Origin: Erwinia tracheiphila
Lineage (GTDB): Bacteria; Pseudomonadota; Gammaproteobacteria; Enterobacterales; Enterobacteriaceae
Reading direction: 5' to 3'
Length of the DNA stretch: 64,000 nt
NCBI RefSeq assembly: GCF_021365465.1
Contig: NZ_CP089932.1
Coordinates: 2,294,001-2,358,000 of the forward strand
Made by a program: the position numbers and the translations under genes. Shown piece by piece: positions 29,452 through 38,929 of the stretch (the first letter of the stretch is position 1; each line of letters begins with the position of its first letter). The notes beneath the pieces were generated by a model, which had not been told where the DNA came from, did no database searches, and saw nothing but the letters and a program-made list of their open reading frames with translations.

Positions 29452-30819
29452 TCAGTACGCCTCCAGCGTTTGAAAAACTGAGGCAATTTTCATAGGATCT
29501 TTAATCCCTGGGGCACTTTCCACACCGGAATTGAAATCCAGCCCGGCACACCCCAACTGAGCTGCTTCAATGCAGTTATCAGCGCCCAGCCCGCCAGCCA
29601 GCAAAACGTTGTCAAGGGATTGCCCTGCCAGCAGGCTCCAGTCAAAGCGTTTCCCGCTGCCGCCGTTACCACTGTCAAAAACATAGCGATCAACGTCTGT
29701 CCAGTCACGTGCGGGCAGGGCATTGTTAATACTGAATGCTTTCCATATTTTTATGTCTTCGTGTAGCTGGCTGCGTAATTCCTGTACCCATTGCCGGTCT
29801 TCATCGCCGTGAAGCTGGACGGCTGCAAGTCCCAGGGTTGTTGCTTTTGTGACAATGTCACTCATGTCGTTGTTGCGAAAAACTCCAACGTACTTAAGTG
29901 CGGCACCCGTCATCACTTCTCTGGCAGTATCCAGCGAAACCTTGCGTGGAGAACTTTCGGCAAAAATCAGGCCACCATAGATGGCACCTGACTCCAGAGC
30001 GCTACGCGCATCTTCTGGACGAGTCAGGCCACACACTTTATTTTCTCCGATAATTACGCGACGCACGGCGGCGGTAAGGTTATCTTCGGCCATCAGCGAC
30101 GAACCAATCAGAAAACCATTGGCGAAGTGACTCAGTTCCCGTACCTGAGCATAGCTGTTAATGCCCGATTCACTGATCACGGTAATACCATGCGGTACCT
30201 GAGGTGCCAGATGACGGGTACGATCAAGGTCAATCGACAAATTCCGCAAATCGCGATTGTTGATGCCAATGACTTTCGCACCCAGTGCACTGGCACGTTG
30301 CAGCTCTACTTCGGAGATCACTTCAGTCAGTATCCCCATATTCAGGCTATGTGCCACGGCGGCAAGCTGGCGATATTGCTCATCCGTTACCACCGAAAGC
30401 ATTAGCAGGATGGCATCCGCCTGATAATAGCGGGCGAGATAGATTTGCCAGGTATCGATAATAAAATCTTTGCACAGCACCGGTTGTGGTATGGCAGCAC
30501 TGACAATGGGAAGGAAGTCAAAACTTCCCTGAAAATACTTCTCATCAGTCAGCACGGAAACGGCGGATGCATAATGCCGATAGACGCCCGCTATCGATGT
30601 CAGGTCAAAGTTTTCACGAATCAGTCCTTTTGACGGCGATGCTTTTTTACACTCCAGAATAAATACGGTTCGTGCGCCCTGCAATGCAGCATAAAAACTG
30701 CGGGAGGAAGGGACAATATCATTTTGAAAGTCAGAAAGTGGCTGTTGCCGCCGCCGCTCTGCCACCCAGATGGCTTTATCCTGAATAATTTGGGTAAGTA
30801 CAGTTTCCTGCATGGTCAT
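29452..30819 (-). CDS. trpCF: Indole-3-glycerol-phosphate synthase / PRA isomerase fusion
   Basis: 455 residues, the bifunctional enterobacterial TrpC(F). The N-terminal domain (about 1-256) is the synthase, with [13 protein letters not shown] and [13 protein letters not shown]. The C-terminal domain (about 257-455) is phosphoribosylanthranilate isomerase, with [23 protein letters not shown], and [11 protein letters not shown]. It catalyses two successive steps. The start overlaps the trpD stop in ATGA, implying coupled translation. Confidence 0.97.
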   Translation of the reverse strand: MTMQETVLTQIIQDKAIWVAERRRQQPLSDFQNDIVPSSRSFYAALQGARTVFILECKKASPSKGLIRENFDLTSIAGVYRHYASAVSVLTDEKYFQGSFDFLPIVSAAIPQPVLCKDFIIDTWQIYLARYYQADAILLMLSVVTDEQYRQLAAVAHSLNMGILTEVISEVELQRASALGAKVIGINNRDLRNLSIDLDRTRHLAPQVPHGITVISESGINSYAQVRELSHFANGFLIGSSLMAEDNLTAAVRRVIIGENKVCGLTRPEDARSALESGAIYGGLIFAESSPRKVSLDTAREVMTGAALKYVGVFRNNDMSDIVTKATTLGLAAVQLHGDEDRQWVQELRSQLHEDIKIWKAFSINNALPARDWTDVDRYVFDSGNGGSGKRFDWSLLAGQSLDNVLLAGGLGADNCIEAAQLGCAGLDFNSGVESAPGIKDPMKIASVFQTLEAY

Positions 30820-31817
30820 CCTCTTGCTGCCAGGTCGACAACGCGTTGGTAAGCCCCGCCGCTGCGAATAGCGTCCAGCGCCTGCCGGGCATTTTGTCGC
30901 AGATCGTCATGGCCAAAAATTTTCAGCAACAGCGCCACGTTTGCGGCAACGGTCTCTTCGTGCGCGCGCTCGCCTTTACCCTGAAGTAAACGTGTCAGAA
31001 TGTCACGGTTTTCTTCGGGAGAGCCGCCAGCAATGGCCTCCTGAGGCCAGGCACTGAGGCCAAAATCATCCGGCGTCAGCGAATAGCTGGTGATGTCACC
31101 GCCGTGGAGTTCGGCTACCCGGGTGGTGCTGTGCAGAGCAACCTCATCCATTCCGTCGCTGTGGACCACCGCTGCGCGCTGATAGCCCAGAATTTTTAGC
31201 GTTTGTGCAACAGGAAGCACCAGTTCCGGGCTGTAAACACCAATAACCGCAAGCGGCGGGCGTGCCGGGTTTATCAGCGGACCCAGAACATTAAACAGTG
31301 TACGGGTTTTCAACTGTTGCCTCACCGGGATAGCATGGCGAAAGCCGGTATGATACTGGGGCGCAAACAGGAAGCAGACGTTAAGTTGGTCAAGCGCCTG
31401 CCGCGCCTCTTCTGCAGGCAAATCCAGCCGAATTCCAAACGCGGCCAGCAGGTCGGATGAACCCGATTTGCAAGAAACGCTGCGGTTGCCATGTTTGGCC
31501 ACTTTCAGGCCACAGCTGGCCGCAACAAAGGCACTGGCAGTGGAGATATTAATACTGTTGCTGCCATCACCACCGGTACCAACAATATCGGCAAAGGGGT
31601 AATCCGGGCGAGGAAACGGCAGGGCATCCGCCAGCAGGGCGGCGGCTGCTCCGGCGATTTCTTCCGGGTGTTCGCTGCGTACTTTCATCGCGATTAACGC
31701 GGCGGCCAGCTGCGCCGGCTCAAGCTGGCCCTTCACTATGGCTGAGAATAACTGTTCGCTTTCGTTACGTGATAAAGTATGACCCTGGTAAAGTTTTTCG
31801 AGAATGATATTCATCAT
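30816..31817 (-). CDS. trpD: Anthranilate phosphoribosyltransferase (free-standing)
   Basis: 333 residues, monofunctional. It transfers phosphoribosyl from PRPP to anthranilate. Marks include [35 protein letters not shown] and [10 protein letters not shown]. In E. coli this domain is fused to the TrpG amidotransferase; here trpG ends nine bases upstream and is a separate gene, as in Serratia and some other Enterobacterales. Either of two adjacent ATGs may be the start. Confidence 0.96.
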   Translation of the reverse strand: MMNIILEKLYQGHTLSRNESEQLFSAIVKGQLEPAQLAAALIAMKVRSEHPEEIAGAAAALLADALPFPRPDYPFADIVGTGGDGSNSINISTASAFVAASCGLKVAKHGNRSVSCKSGSSDLLAAFGIRLDLPAEEARQALDQLNVCFLFAPQYHTGFRHAIPVRQQLKTRTLFNVLGPLINPARPPLAVIGVYSPELVLPVAQTLKILGYQRAAVVHSDGMDEVALHSTTRVAELHGGDITSYSLTPDDFGLSAWPQEAIAGGSPEENRDILTRLLQGKGERAHEETVAANVALLLKIFGHDDLRQNARQALDAIRSGGAYQRVVDLAARG

Positions 31818-31826
31818 TTTTCCTTA

Positions 31827-32408
31827 TTATCTGGAAAGCGCCCAGGCCAGCGTCTGCTCAAGCAGGCGAGCGCCCTGAGTTGTCAGAATTGATTCAGGGT
31901 GGAACTGAAAACCACACACTCTGTCTGCATCATGACGCACCGCCATCACCATACCGTTGAAAGTGGCGTTCACCATAAGTTCACTGGGTACATTGCTTCC
32001 CACCAGAGAATGATAGCGGGCAACAGGCAGTGGATTGTTCAATCCCGCAAACATACCTACGTCATCATGCATGATGGATGAGGCCTTGCCATGCAGGATT
32101 TCACCCGCCTGGCCGACATAGCCTCCATATGCTTCAACTATGGCCTGATGACCGAGACAAATACCGATAATCGGCAGCTGTCCTCGCAGACGTTTGAGTA
32201 GTTCGGGCATGCAGCCTGCTTCAGAAGGCGTTCCCGGTCCGGGGGACAGCATTAAGATCGCTTGTTCCATGCTTTGCAGGCGTTCAATCAGAATCTCAAT
32301 GGGAGTGCTGTTGCGGTAAATAACCACGTTATGGCCAGAAGCGCGTAACTGGTCGACCAGGTTGTAGGCAAAGGAATCAATATTGTCGAGCAGCAGAATA
32401 TCAGCCAT
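31827..32408 (-). CDS. trpG: Anthranilate synthase glutamine amidotransferase subunit (free-standing)
   Basis: 193 residues, a class I glutamine amidotransferase. The nucleophile Cys is in [17 protein letters not shown]; the catalytic His-Glu pair is in [10 protein letters not shown]. It releases ammonia for TrpE. It ends ALSR and a stop without the E. coli-type fusion linker to TrpD. Its start overlaps the trpE stop (TGATG), so the two anthranilate synthase subunits are translationally coupled. Confidence 0.96.
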   Translation of the reverse strand: MADILLLDNIDSFAYNLVDQLRASGHNVVIYRNSTPIEILIERLQSMEQAILMLSPGPGTPSEAGCMPELLKRLRGQLPIIGICLGHQAIVEAYGGYVGQAGEILHGKASSIMHDDVGMFAGLNNPLPVARYHSLVGSNVPSELMVNATFNGMVMAVRHDADRVCGFQFHPESILTTQGARLLEQTLAWALSR

Positions 32409-33970
32409 CAGAAAATATCCTTGCAGTGGTGAGCGGTGGCGATGGCGCGAAGTACCGCACGGGCTTTATTACGACTTTCATCCGCTTCAGCCTGTGGCAC
32501 TGAATCCAACACCACACCTGCGCCAGCCTGCACGGTAGCTACGCCATCTTCAACATACGCCGAACGAATGACAATGCAGGTATCCAGATCGCCCGATGCG
32601 GTAAAGTACCCTATAGCACCGCCATAACTACCGCGGCGTGTACCTTCTGCTGCCGCAATCAGCTGCATCGCACGGACTTTAGGTGCGCCACTCAGCGTAC
32701 CCATATTCATGCAAGCCTGATAAGCGTGCAGCACGTCAAGATCCTGACGCAATGTCCCAACCACGCGAGAAACCAGGTGCATGACAAATGAATAACGGTC
32801 AACTTTCGTCAGGTCGGCCACATAACGGCTTCCCGGCTCGCAGATCCGTGCCAGATCATTACGGGCAAGATCGACCAGCATTAAATGTTCAGCCAGCTCT
32901 TTATGGTCGGTGCGCATTTCAAGCTCGATGCGGCTGTCAAGATCGCGGTCAGGCGTACCGTCTGCATGACGACCGCGGGGGCGGGTACCTGCAATGGGAT
33001 AAATTTCAATTTGCCGTGTTGTCGCGTCGTATTTCAACGAGCTTTCTGGTGAGGCCCCAAACAGGCTGAAATCCCGATCCTGCATAAAAAACATATAGGG
33101 GCTGGGATTGCTGTTTTTCAGTGTTTCGTAGGCAGCCAGCGGGGAGGGGCATGGCAGTGAGAAGCGACGGGAAGGCACGACCTGGAAAATCTCGCCAGCG
33201 CGAATGTCTTGCTGTAATTGTGCCACCACCTTGCAATACTCGTCATCGCTCTGGCTACAGCCTAGAGACATTGTTTCAATGGGTTGTACTGGCAGCGGAT
33301 GGACGGGTTGAAGCATCCGGGCATGCAATTGTTCAATCCGTTTTTGCAGACGTAAAAATTCCGCTGGTGCAGTGGTAAACAGGCTCGCCTGTAAGTGCGC
33401 GGTCTGGCTCTGGTGATCGATAACCAGCAGCGTTTCAGCCAGATAAAAGCAGTAATCCGGACAGGATTGCTCATTATTTAAGGTGGGCAAATCTTCAAAA
33501 CTGGCGACCAGATCGTAGGCAAAGAGTCCCCCCAGCAGCATGGTTTCACGTTCATCTTTCGGGCAGGTGAAAAGCTGTGGAATAACTCGCAGGGCATCAA
33601 ATACCGAGACAGACTTGAGGCGTGAATCTTCATCTTGGACCTCAGTATTAGCAGGAAACGTCAGCGCCACACCATCTGGTTGCGGTGTACTGACAACGTT
33701 TGCAGGGAGTGCGGCGATCAACAGTGGCAATATAGCGCGTCCATTCTCTGTTAGTGCCTGCACAGTGACCAAAGAGCCCTGTGCGGTAATCCGCAGTGCA
33801 CTGTCAACGATAAGCAGGCTTTTGAGATTACGTTTACTGTCAATATCGGCGGATTCCAACAGTAATGTGGCCGAACGCGCGCCGCACAGCTGATGAAAAA
33901 CAGCAACCGGATCGTCACGGTAGGGAGCGTTACCGGTAATCAGTTTCATTTCAGTTTTGGTATTTTGCAT
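32408..33970 (-). CDS. trpE: Anthranilate synthase component I
   Basis: 520 residues, the E. coli length. It converts chorismate to anthranilate with ammonia from TrpG. The N-terminal tryptophan feedback site shows TLLLESADI. Catalytic-domain marks are [41 protein letters not shown] and [11 protein letters not shown]. First structural gene, behind the leader trpL and attenuator. Confidence 0.97.
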   Translation of the reverse strand: MQNTKTEMKLITGNAPYRDDPVAVFHQLCGARSATLLLESADIDSKRNLKSLLIVDSALRITAQGSLVTVQALTENGRAILPLLIAALPANVVSTPQPDGVALTFPANTEVQDEDSRLKSVSVFDALRVIPQLFTCPKDERETMLLGGLFAYDLVASFEDLPTLNNEQSCPDYCFYLAETLLVIDHQSQTAHLQASLFTTAPAEFLRLQKRIEQLHARMLQPVHPLPVQPIETMSLGCSQSDDEYCKVVAQLQQDIRAGEIFQVVPSRRFSLPCPSPLAAYETLKNSNPSPYMFFMQDRDFSLFGASPESSLKYDATTRQIEIYPIAGTRPRGRHADGTPDRDLDSRIELEMRTDHKELAEHLMLVDLARNDLARICEPGSRYVADLTKVDRYSFVMHLVSRVVGTLRQDLDVLHAYQACMNMGTLSGAPKVRAMQLIAAAEGTRRGSYGGAIGYFTASGDLDTCIVIRSAYVEDGVATVQAGAGVVLDSVPQAEADESRNKARAVLRAIATAHHCKDIF

Positions 33971-33991
33971 CAGTTAACTCTATGAATTTGA

Positions 33992-34014
33992 TAAAAACCG
34001 CGGTTGGCGGGTTG
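33992..34014 (-). terminator. trp attenuator terminator
   Basis: On the minus strand AACCCGC-CAACC-GCGGTT with one bulge is followed directly by a T5 run, 46 bases past the trpL stop and 22 bases before the trpE start. This is the 3:4 hairpin position. The stem is weaker than that of E. coli. Confidence 0.7.
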
Positions 34015-34059
34015 GGGATCTGCATTCTCGCGGGTAGCGTGCATTACTCGCTCGCCTTT

Positions 34060-34110
34060 TCAGGGAGAGATGCGCCACCAGACTGTCATCATTGAATATA
34101 GCGCGGTCAT
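34060..34110 (-). CDS. trpL: trp operon leader peptide
   Basis: A 16-codon frame, MTALYSMMTVWWRISP, with the tandem Trp codons followed by Arg that define TrpL (E. coli 14 residues, WWRTS end). Chosen start: ATG at 34110, whose upstream GAGTATCCCAATC aligns with the E. coli AAGGGTATCGACA ribosome site. The frame is open further up (MSIPIM...). Ribosome stalling at the Trp pair when charged tRNA-Trp is scarce would favour the antiterminator. Confidence 0.88.
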   Translation of the reverse strand: MTALYSMMTVWWRISP

Positions 34111-34138
34111 GATTGGGATACTCATGCGTAAATTAAAT

Positions 34139-34180
34139 GAACTTGCGTACTAGTTAACTGGTTCAAGCTGAAAATGTCAA
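34139..34180 (-). promoter_or_regulatory. trp promoter with TrpR operator
   Basis: On the minus strand TTGACA (34180-34175), 17 bases, TTAACT (34157-34152). The -10 lies inside GAACCAGTTAACTAGTACGC, which reproduces the E. coli trp operator core AACTAGTTAACTAGTACGCA with a single base change. TrpR repression is therefore expected. Confidence 0.92.
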
Positions 34181-34235
34181 TACTCTTTTCCCTCATAATA
34201 AAATACAGTTATCATGCCACAACTTTTTTGTTGAC

Positions 34236-35141
34236 ATGGGAGCTGTTTTGACCGATTCCACTACGACAAGTCTCTGGTCATTATACGATTTGCACAGCCA
34301 TACTAAGGCTTCCGATGGCTTACTTACACCAGAAGAACTGGTGAAACGAGCCGTTGAGCAACGCGTATCTGTGTTGGCTATCACCGACCATGACACTATT
34401 GATGGCATTGAACCTGCCATTAGTGCCATAGCGGAGCACAGTTTGCCACTTAAGCTGATTGCGGGCGTTGAGATATCGACCCTGTGGGAAAACCATGAAA
34501 TTCATGTCGTGGGAATTGGCGTCGACTGGCGGCATCCCTTACTCATCGACTTTCTTCAGCAGCAAAGCCAGCGCCGTTTAGCCCGTGCAGAACTCATCTC
34601 GGCGCGTCTGGAAAAAGCGCATATTGCTGATGCCCTTTCAGGGGCGCTGGCCTTGGCTGAAGGCGGTGCCGTCACGCGCGGACATTTTGCTCGTTTTCTT
34701 ATTGCCCAGGGTAAAGCCGGCAATATGGCGCAGGTATTCAAGAAATACCTGGCCAAAGGTAAAACCGGCTACGCAGCGCCTCAATGGTCCACAATGAAGC
34801 AAGCCGTTGATGTAATTCATCATTCCGGCGGACGAGCCGTACTCGCTCATCCGGGCCGTTATGGATTGTCGGCTAAGTGGCTTAGGCGTCTCTTAACCTG
34901 TTTCAGTGAATACGGTGGTGATGCAATGGAGGTGGCACAGTGTCAGCAGGCATCAAATGAGCGTAACCAACTTGCGCGTTATGCCCTGGCCTTCCAACTG
35001 GCCGCCTCGCAAGGTTCTGATTTTCATCAGCCTTGTGCGTGGATAGAGTTAGGAAAAAATCTATGGCTTCCGGGTGGGGTTGAGGCAGTCTGGCAGCGTT
35101 TCCCTGAAATTACAGAGGCTTGTTCGCCCGTTACGCGGTAA
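34236..35141 (+). CDS. rnm: RNase AM (YciV), PHP-domain 5'-3' exoribonuclease
   Basis: 301 residues if started at the ATG at 34236; a TTG at 34248, with GGGAG seven bases before it, would give 297 and is closer to E. coli YciV (293). PHP metal-binding motifs: YDLHSHTKASDG, ITDHDTIDGI, GVEISTLWENHEIHVVG, VLAHPGRYG and GSDFHQP. The E. coli enzyme trims 5' ends of rRNAs and degrades short oligonucleotides and pAp. Divergent from the trp operon; yciO follows, which is the conserved order. Confidence 0.95.
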   Translation: MGAVLTDSTTTSLWSLYDLHSHTKASDGLLTPEELVKRAVEQRVSVLAITDHDTIDGIEPAISAIAEHSLPLKLIAGVEISTLWENHEIHVVGIGVDWRHPLLIDFLQQQSQRRLARAELISARLEKAHIADALSGALALAEGGAVTRGHFARFLIAQGKAGNMAQVFKKYLAKGKTGYAAPQWSTMKQAVDVIHHSGGRAVLAHPGRYGLSAKWLRRLLTCFSEYGGDAMEVAQCQQASNERNQLARYALAFQLAASQGSDFHQPCAWIELGKNLWLPGGVEAVWQRFPEITEACSPVTR

Positions 35142-35155
35142 GCAAGAGGTTAATT

Positions 35156-35776
35156 ATGAGCCAGTTTTTTTATATGCATGCGGAGAATCCGCAACCACGC
35201 CTGATAAAACAGGCGGTTGAAATCCTCAATAAAGGTGGTGTGATTGTTTATCCCACCGATTCCGGTTATGCATTAGGTTGCAGACAGGAAGATAAAAATG
35301 CTATGGAACGCATCTGTCGTATCAGACAGTTGGAAGGGGATCATAACTTCACACTTGTATGTCGTGACCTGTCAGAGTTATCGACCTATGCGCACGTTGA
35401 TAATACGGCGTTCCGTCTGATCAAAAACAACACGCCGGGTAACTACACCTTTATTCTGAAAGCAACCAAAGAAGTTCCTCGCCGTCTGATGAGCGAGAAA
35501 AGAAAAACAATTGGTCTGCGGGTTCCTTCTAATCAAATATCTCTGGCCCTCCTCGAAGCGCTCAATGAACCTTTGATGTCCACATCGTTGATGCTCCCCG
35601 GAAATGATTTTACGGAGTCCGATCCGGAAGCGATACAGGATGTCATTGGTAAGCTGGTGGATTTAATTATTCATGGTGGTTATCTGGGTCAACAACCCAC
35701 AACGGTTGTTGACCTGACTGAGGGTACGCCGATTGTTGTAAGGGAAGGGGGGGGGGACGTGCAGCCTTTTCTTTAA
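35156..35776 (+). CDS. yciO: YciO, Sua5/YrdC/YciO family
   Basis: The start at 35156 (MSQFFYMHAENPQPRLIKQA) gives 206 residues, equal to E. coli YciO. A YrdC-fold protein with GGVIVYPTDSGYALGC, and KRKTIGLRVPSNQI. It is a paralogue of the TsaC threonylcarbamoyl-AMP synthases; its own role is unclear, with weak TC-AMP activity suggested. A run of ten G at 35747-35756 encodes Gly-Gly-Gly near the C-terminus (EGGGDVQPFL; E. coli EGVGDVKPFL), so the frame is intact. Confidence 0.94.
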   Translation: MSQFFYMHAENPQPRLIKQAVEILNKGGVIVYPTDSGYALGCRQEDKNAMERICRIRQLEGDHNFTLVCRDLSELSTYAHVDNTAFRLIKNNTPGNYTFILKATKEVPRRLMSEKRKTIGLRVPSNQISLALLEALNEPLMSTSLMLPGNDFTESDPEAIQDVIGKLVDLIIHGGYLGQQPTTVVDLTEGTPIVVREGGGDVQPFL

Positions 35777-35855
35777 GCCAGTTTACAACCATTGCGATGT
35801 TTAAACAGGGGAAATATCCCCTGTTTTCAATTTTACCAATACGGAACGGTTAATC

Positions 35856-36932
35856 TTACCCCACCATTGCGGACCGATAAAAGGTGTTTAGCTGTTGTTT
35901 AAAGTTAACAGAATTGTGTTCGCGTTTAATTCTTTCCAGTGACCGCGCGGATTTACTGACGACGGCTTCACGATTATCAAGTGCAGAAATGATATGTGTC
36001 TTTAACTGTTCGACAATCGCTGTTCTCAGGGTATTTTTTGCATTTTCACTGTCAATGACGAACTCATACATATCGTTCAATGGACAGGTTATTAACCATC
36101 CGGCGGACTCCGGGTTAATTTCGGGTAATGCACGAACATTGGTAGTGATAACAGGACAACCGCTTGCCTGCATTTCCAGAACAGAGAAACCGTAAGTATC
36201 CTGCCAGGTGGGTAATAGTCCGACGTCGCTGGTGGCTATGAGTTTCATTACCTCCGTATTAGGCAGGCTGGCATGGTGTGTAATAAACGGATATTTTGCA
36301 ATGCACGCTTCTACGTGGCGATGGAAGTCCGCGTTGTCTTGCCAGTCGCGATGAGCGATGTTGTGCTTTCGTGATAAATCGCCAATCAGATTGACCTGGA
36401 CATCACCATAGTTAATCAGCCCTGCCTCCGCTAAGTCTGCAAAAGCAAGCACGGCCTCGGCACCGCCTTTACGGTAGAATTCATTACCAACAAAAGTGAA
36501 GTTAAGCGTGCCTCCAGTTTTACGAGGCGTTTCAGACAGTGGGGCTTGTGGAGGATGCAAAACGCATAACTTCTGGTTTATGGTCTTTTCCAGAGCAGGA
36601 AAAGAGAGCAAAAGTTTTTTCTGAATCTGCCGGGTTGCTTCTGATATAGCGATGAGCTTTACGCAGGATGGAGCAGCGGCCAACTGTAGCAAATCATGAA
36701 GTTCCGGGTTGTCTGTTTTAGCCATACCATCAACCGGCAGTACCCTTGGGATTTCCGTTTCAAAGGACGCTATCCAGGGTTTTGATGTGCTTGCAACTTC
36801 ATTGAACAGGTGGATGGCCTGCGTATTCGACGGTAACGTGCCGGGCAATGTGCGGAAGAGGAATTTTTTATTTTTCTTAAAAAGTCTACTTCTCAACGCA
36901 TTGATATAAAGATAGATATTCTTTTTTTGCAA
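35856..36932 (-). CDS. GT4-family glycosyltransferase, probable 5' frameshift
   Basis: The open frame gives 358 residues from a TTG at 36932. The C-terminal half is a GT-B, GT4-type donor domain: TFVGNEFYRKGGAEAVL, VQVNLIGDL, VGLLPTWQDTYGFSVLEMQA and SGCPVITTNVRALPEI, where the EX7E-like acceptor/donor motif lies. A more natural ATG lies at 37009 (MKIAISSTGYPEQRN) with GGA before it, in another frame. The two frames meet in an A7 tract (36922-36928, minus strand) and would join if it held eight A. The full product would be about 384 residues. It has no polysaccharide cluster around it. Substrate unknown. Confidence 0.75.
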   Translation of the reverse strand: MQKKNIYLYINALRSRLFKKNKKFLFRTLPGTLPSNTQAIHLFNEVASTSKPWIASFETEIPRVLPVDGMAKTDNPELHDLLQLAAAPSCVKLIAISEATRQIQKKLLLSFPALEKTINQKLCVLHPPQAPLSETPRKTGGTLNFTFVGNEFYRKGGAEAVLAFADLAEAGLINYGDVQVNLIGDLSRKHNIAHRDWQDNADFHRHVEACIAKYPFITHHASLPNTEVMKLIATSDVGLLPTWQDTYGFSVLEMQASGCPVITTNVRALPEINPESAGWLITCPLNDMYEFVIDSENAKNTLRTAIVEQLKTHIISALDNREAVVSKSARSLERIKREHNSVNFKQQLNTFYRSAMVG

Positions 36933-37009
36933 TCCAGATAATCGTTCTCCGGGTCAACGATAATGTTTCTTTGCTCAGGATAACCGGTGCTACTAATTGC
37001 AATTTTCAT

Positions 37010-37343
37010 AATTTTTCCGACGCTGAATGGGGTTTGTTAAATTATTTTTCGACAGAGTTAACGCTAATAATCATTGCGTTAAATACTTACATCAAATTTA
37101 TTATTTTGATAGTGGGATTTATCTTTTCTTTGCTGGTTGTCTGAGTTTCAGATTTTGGCTAATCAGCGCCGCCACCGATCTTTCCTGCGAACAAACCCGT
37201 TGCCGCAATCCCGCCAGTTCATCCCGGAAGCATCGCAAGGTGCAAGTCCGGCCTGGGGCAGCAGTCAACGGCAGGTAATTCTGGCGATGACAGGGTGGAA
37301 CATGATGATTTATCGCCGCCCGGCTTATGATTGTGAGCAAACG
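37010..37343. other. Region between the glycosyltransferase and IS1 copy 2
   Basis: No gene recognised. A plus-strand frame starting near 37137 (Leu/Met, SEFQILANQRRHRSFL...) runs into IS1. If the IS1 and one target duplication are removed the frame stays open to a TAA near 38315, about 134 codons in all, with no resemblance I recognise. Confidence 0.35.
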
Positions 37344-37358
37344 GGTCGTGACGCAGAT

Positions 37359-37862
37359 TTATTGATAATGATGAAGAGTAAGATACCAACCGATGATCTT
37401 ATCGTGCATTTCCTCTGACTTCGAAAAGCAAATTGTTCTGCGGGTCAGTCGTTTGATATGTGTGCGAAGATTAAGATTATGTCGTTCTGTCCGTTGGGTA
37501 TATTTCTTGCTCACCACGTGGCCTGTTGCACTTAACAGAACTTTATAAACCGGCCAGGCATCTGTCATATAAAAGGCAAGGTTAAATTTGCTTAACAGGG
37601 CCGGCAATCGTCGCAGGGTCGGGGCATTTCTCGGGCCGAAGACGTGGGCCAGAGCACGTTTGCGGATACGGTCATAAGCATAGAACAACCACCGGGGATT
37701 GCTTTTACACCGCACGTAAGACCATTTTTCACCGGCTTCACAGCAGATAACAACCTCCGTTTCGGGGTCGATATTCTCAGCTACCTGCTTTGGCGAAATT
37801 TTTTTAAGTGCCGCAGAACCGTATTGAGGCTGATACCGAGAACCCGTGCGGTATCGCGACAT
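37359..37862 (-). CDS. insB: IS1 InsB, transposase C-terminal part (copy 2)
   Basis: 167-codon frame overlapping insA, with CCEAGEKWSYVRCKS, YMTDAWPVYK and RTERHNLNLRTHIKRL. Intact; expressed as the InsAB' fusion. Confidence 0.93.
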   Translation of the reverse strand: MSRYRTGSRYQPQYGSAALKKISPKQVAENIDPETEVVICCEAGEKWSYVRCKSNPRWLFYAYDRIRKRALAHVFGPRNAPTLRRLPALLSKFNLAFYMTDAWPVYKVLLSATGHVVSKKYTQRTERHNLNLRTHIKRLTRRTICFSKSEEMHDKIIGWYLTLHHYQ

Positions 37863-38056
37863 CTGGAATCATTCATGGCCATATTAACAATGGTCTGGTG
37901 TGTATCTGGTTTGGCACCGGAGTAGCTAAAGTTGAGCTGAAAGGTCTTTGAACAATGCTTGCAGATGTAACGTTGGGCACCGGATGCTGAATGTCCGTTA
38001 CATCGTACAGCATGAGTTTCATTGCACTGAGGGCAGACGACATCAACTTTAGCCAT
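37781..38056 (-). CDS. insA: IS1 InsA protein (copy 2)
   Basis: 91 residues, the same Cys-rich N-terminus (CPQCNETHAVRC, YICKHCSKTFQ) and helix-turn-helix end (DTARVLGISLNTVLRHLKKF) as copy 3. Binds IS1 ends; supplies the N-terminal part of InsAB' by frameshifting in the A7 tract. Confidence 0.93.
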   Translation of the reverse strand: MAKVDVVCPQCNETHAVRCNGHSASGAQRYICKHCSKTFQLNFSYSGAKPDTHQTIVNMAMNDSRCRDTARVLGISLNTVLRHLKKFRQSR

Positions 38057-38109
38057 ATATTACATCCAAAGCGCAAAACATACGTGATCAGCAAGTCTGC
38101 GTCACGACC

Positions 38110-38929
38110 AGCAAACGCAAAGCGACGCGGTAACTTACCATTCCTCATTATTTGTACCGAAGCTGAAGAGATTGCAGCATTTCTTCAGCGTTCGCAGACA
38201 TGATGTTCTGGCAGGACGTCAATGCAATAAACGTTATCGCGTTTTTTGCTCAGTTAAATTTGATATAATGGCTTCGCTGCTGGTTTCCGCAGTGCTTTGC
38301 ATTCTGTGTCAGACTTAACGGGGTGTCACCTGGGGGTACCCAGGATATTTGCTGGTTATCTTCATCGTGATGAAAAATCATATGGTGCATTATTGTATAA
38401 TCCCTTCCGGCATAGTTTGATGCCAGCCTGCCGCGGCTGGAAGGGAATCTTATTTCTCGGTGGTATCATGATGCCGTTCAGCACCAGATACTTCAGCACA
38501 CCTGCTGGCCGGCTAACGTATTCATTAGCCCACCTCGACAGGCGACAATTACCTATATTGAAGAGCACAACGTTGACGCGACGTTTTCCTCAGGGCTTTT
38601 TTTCATAATGGAGCGCATCGGGGTTCAGGACGGTTTTTCGATGATGCCTCTATGTCGGCGTTTTCCCTGACGATAAATATTCTTTTAAAGAAAATCGTCT
38701 TCAGCGAACTAACCCAAGATTTTTAAATGGTTATATGCGCTTAAGAAGACACGCACCACTCAGTCTGAAATTCGTGTAGTATGTATGCTGGCATAACATC
38801 ATGTATGCCTTATTGCTGCCATGTTGTGTGTCGACAAGTGATGACATATCAGCAGGTGAGCTAAGTATCATCACCTGCTGTTCTTAAAGACTAAAATGAC
38901 GCCTGGGAAGGCGACAACGAGGTAGCGCG
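38110..38929. other. 820-base stretch between IS1 copy 2 and rluB
   Basis: No gene can be supported. Near its end CAGCAGGTGA (38850-38859) and TCACCTGCTG (38871-38880) form a perfect 10-bp stem with an 11-base loop, followed by TTCTT; it could terminate transcription entering rluB or serve as an attenuating leader. The E. coli neighbour yciQ is not present. Confidence 0.45.

Larger units (their letters stand above)
37344..38109 (-). mobile_element. IS1-family element, copy 2
   Basis: 766 bp with ends GGTCGTGACGCAGATTT (left) and, read inward from the right, GGTCGTGACGCAGACTTGCT. Perfect 8-bp direct repeats AGCAAACG flank it at 37336-37343 and 38110-38117. It is oriented on the minus strand and near-identical to copy 3. 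Confidence 0.96.

Noticed and set aside
37137..37418. Apparent 93-residue plus-strand protein
   Set aside because: Its last 25 or so codons are IS1 terminal sequence read in the non-coding direction; only the part before 37344 is host DNA.
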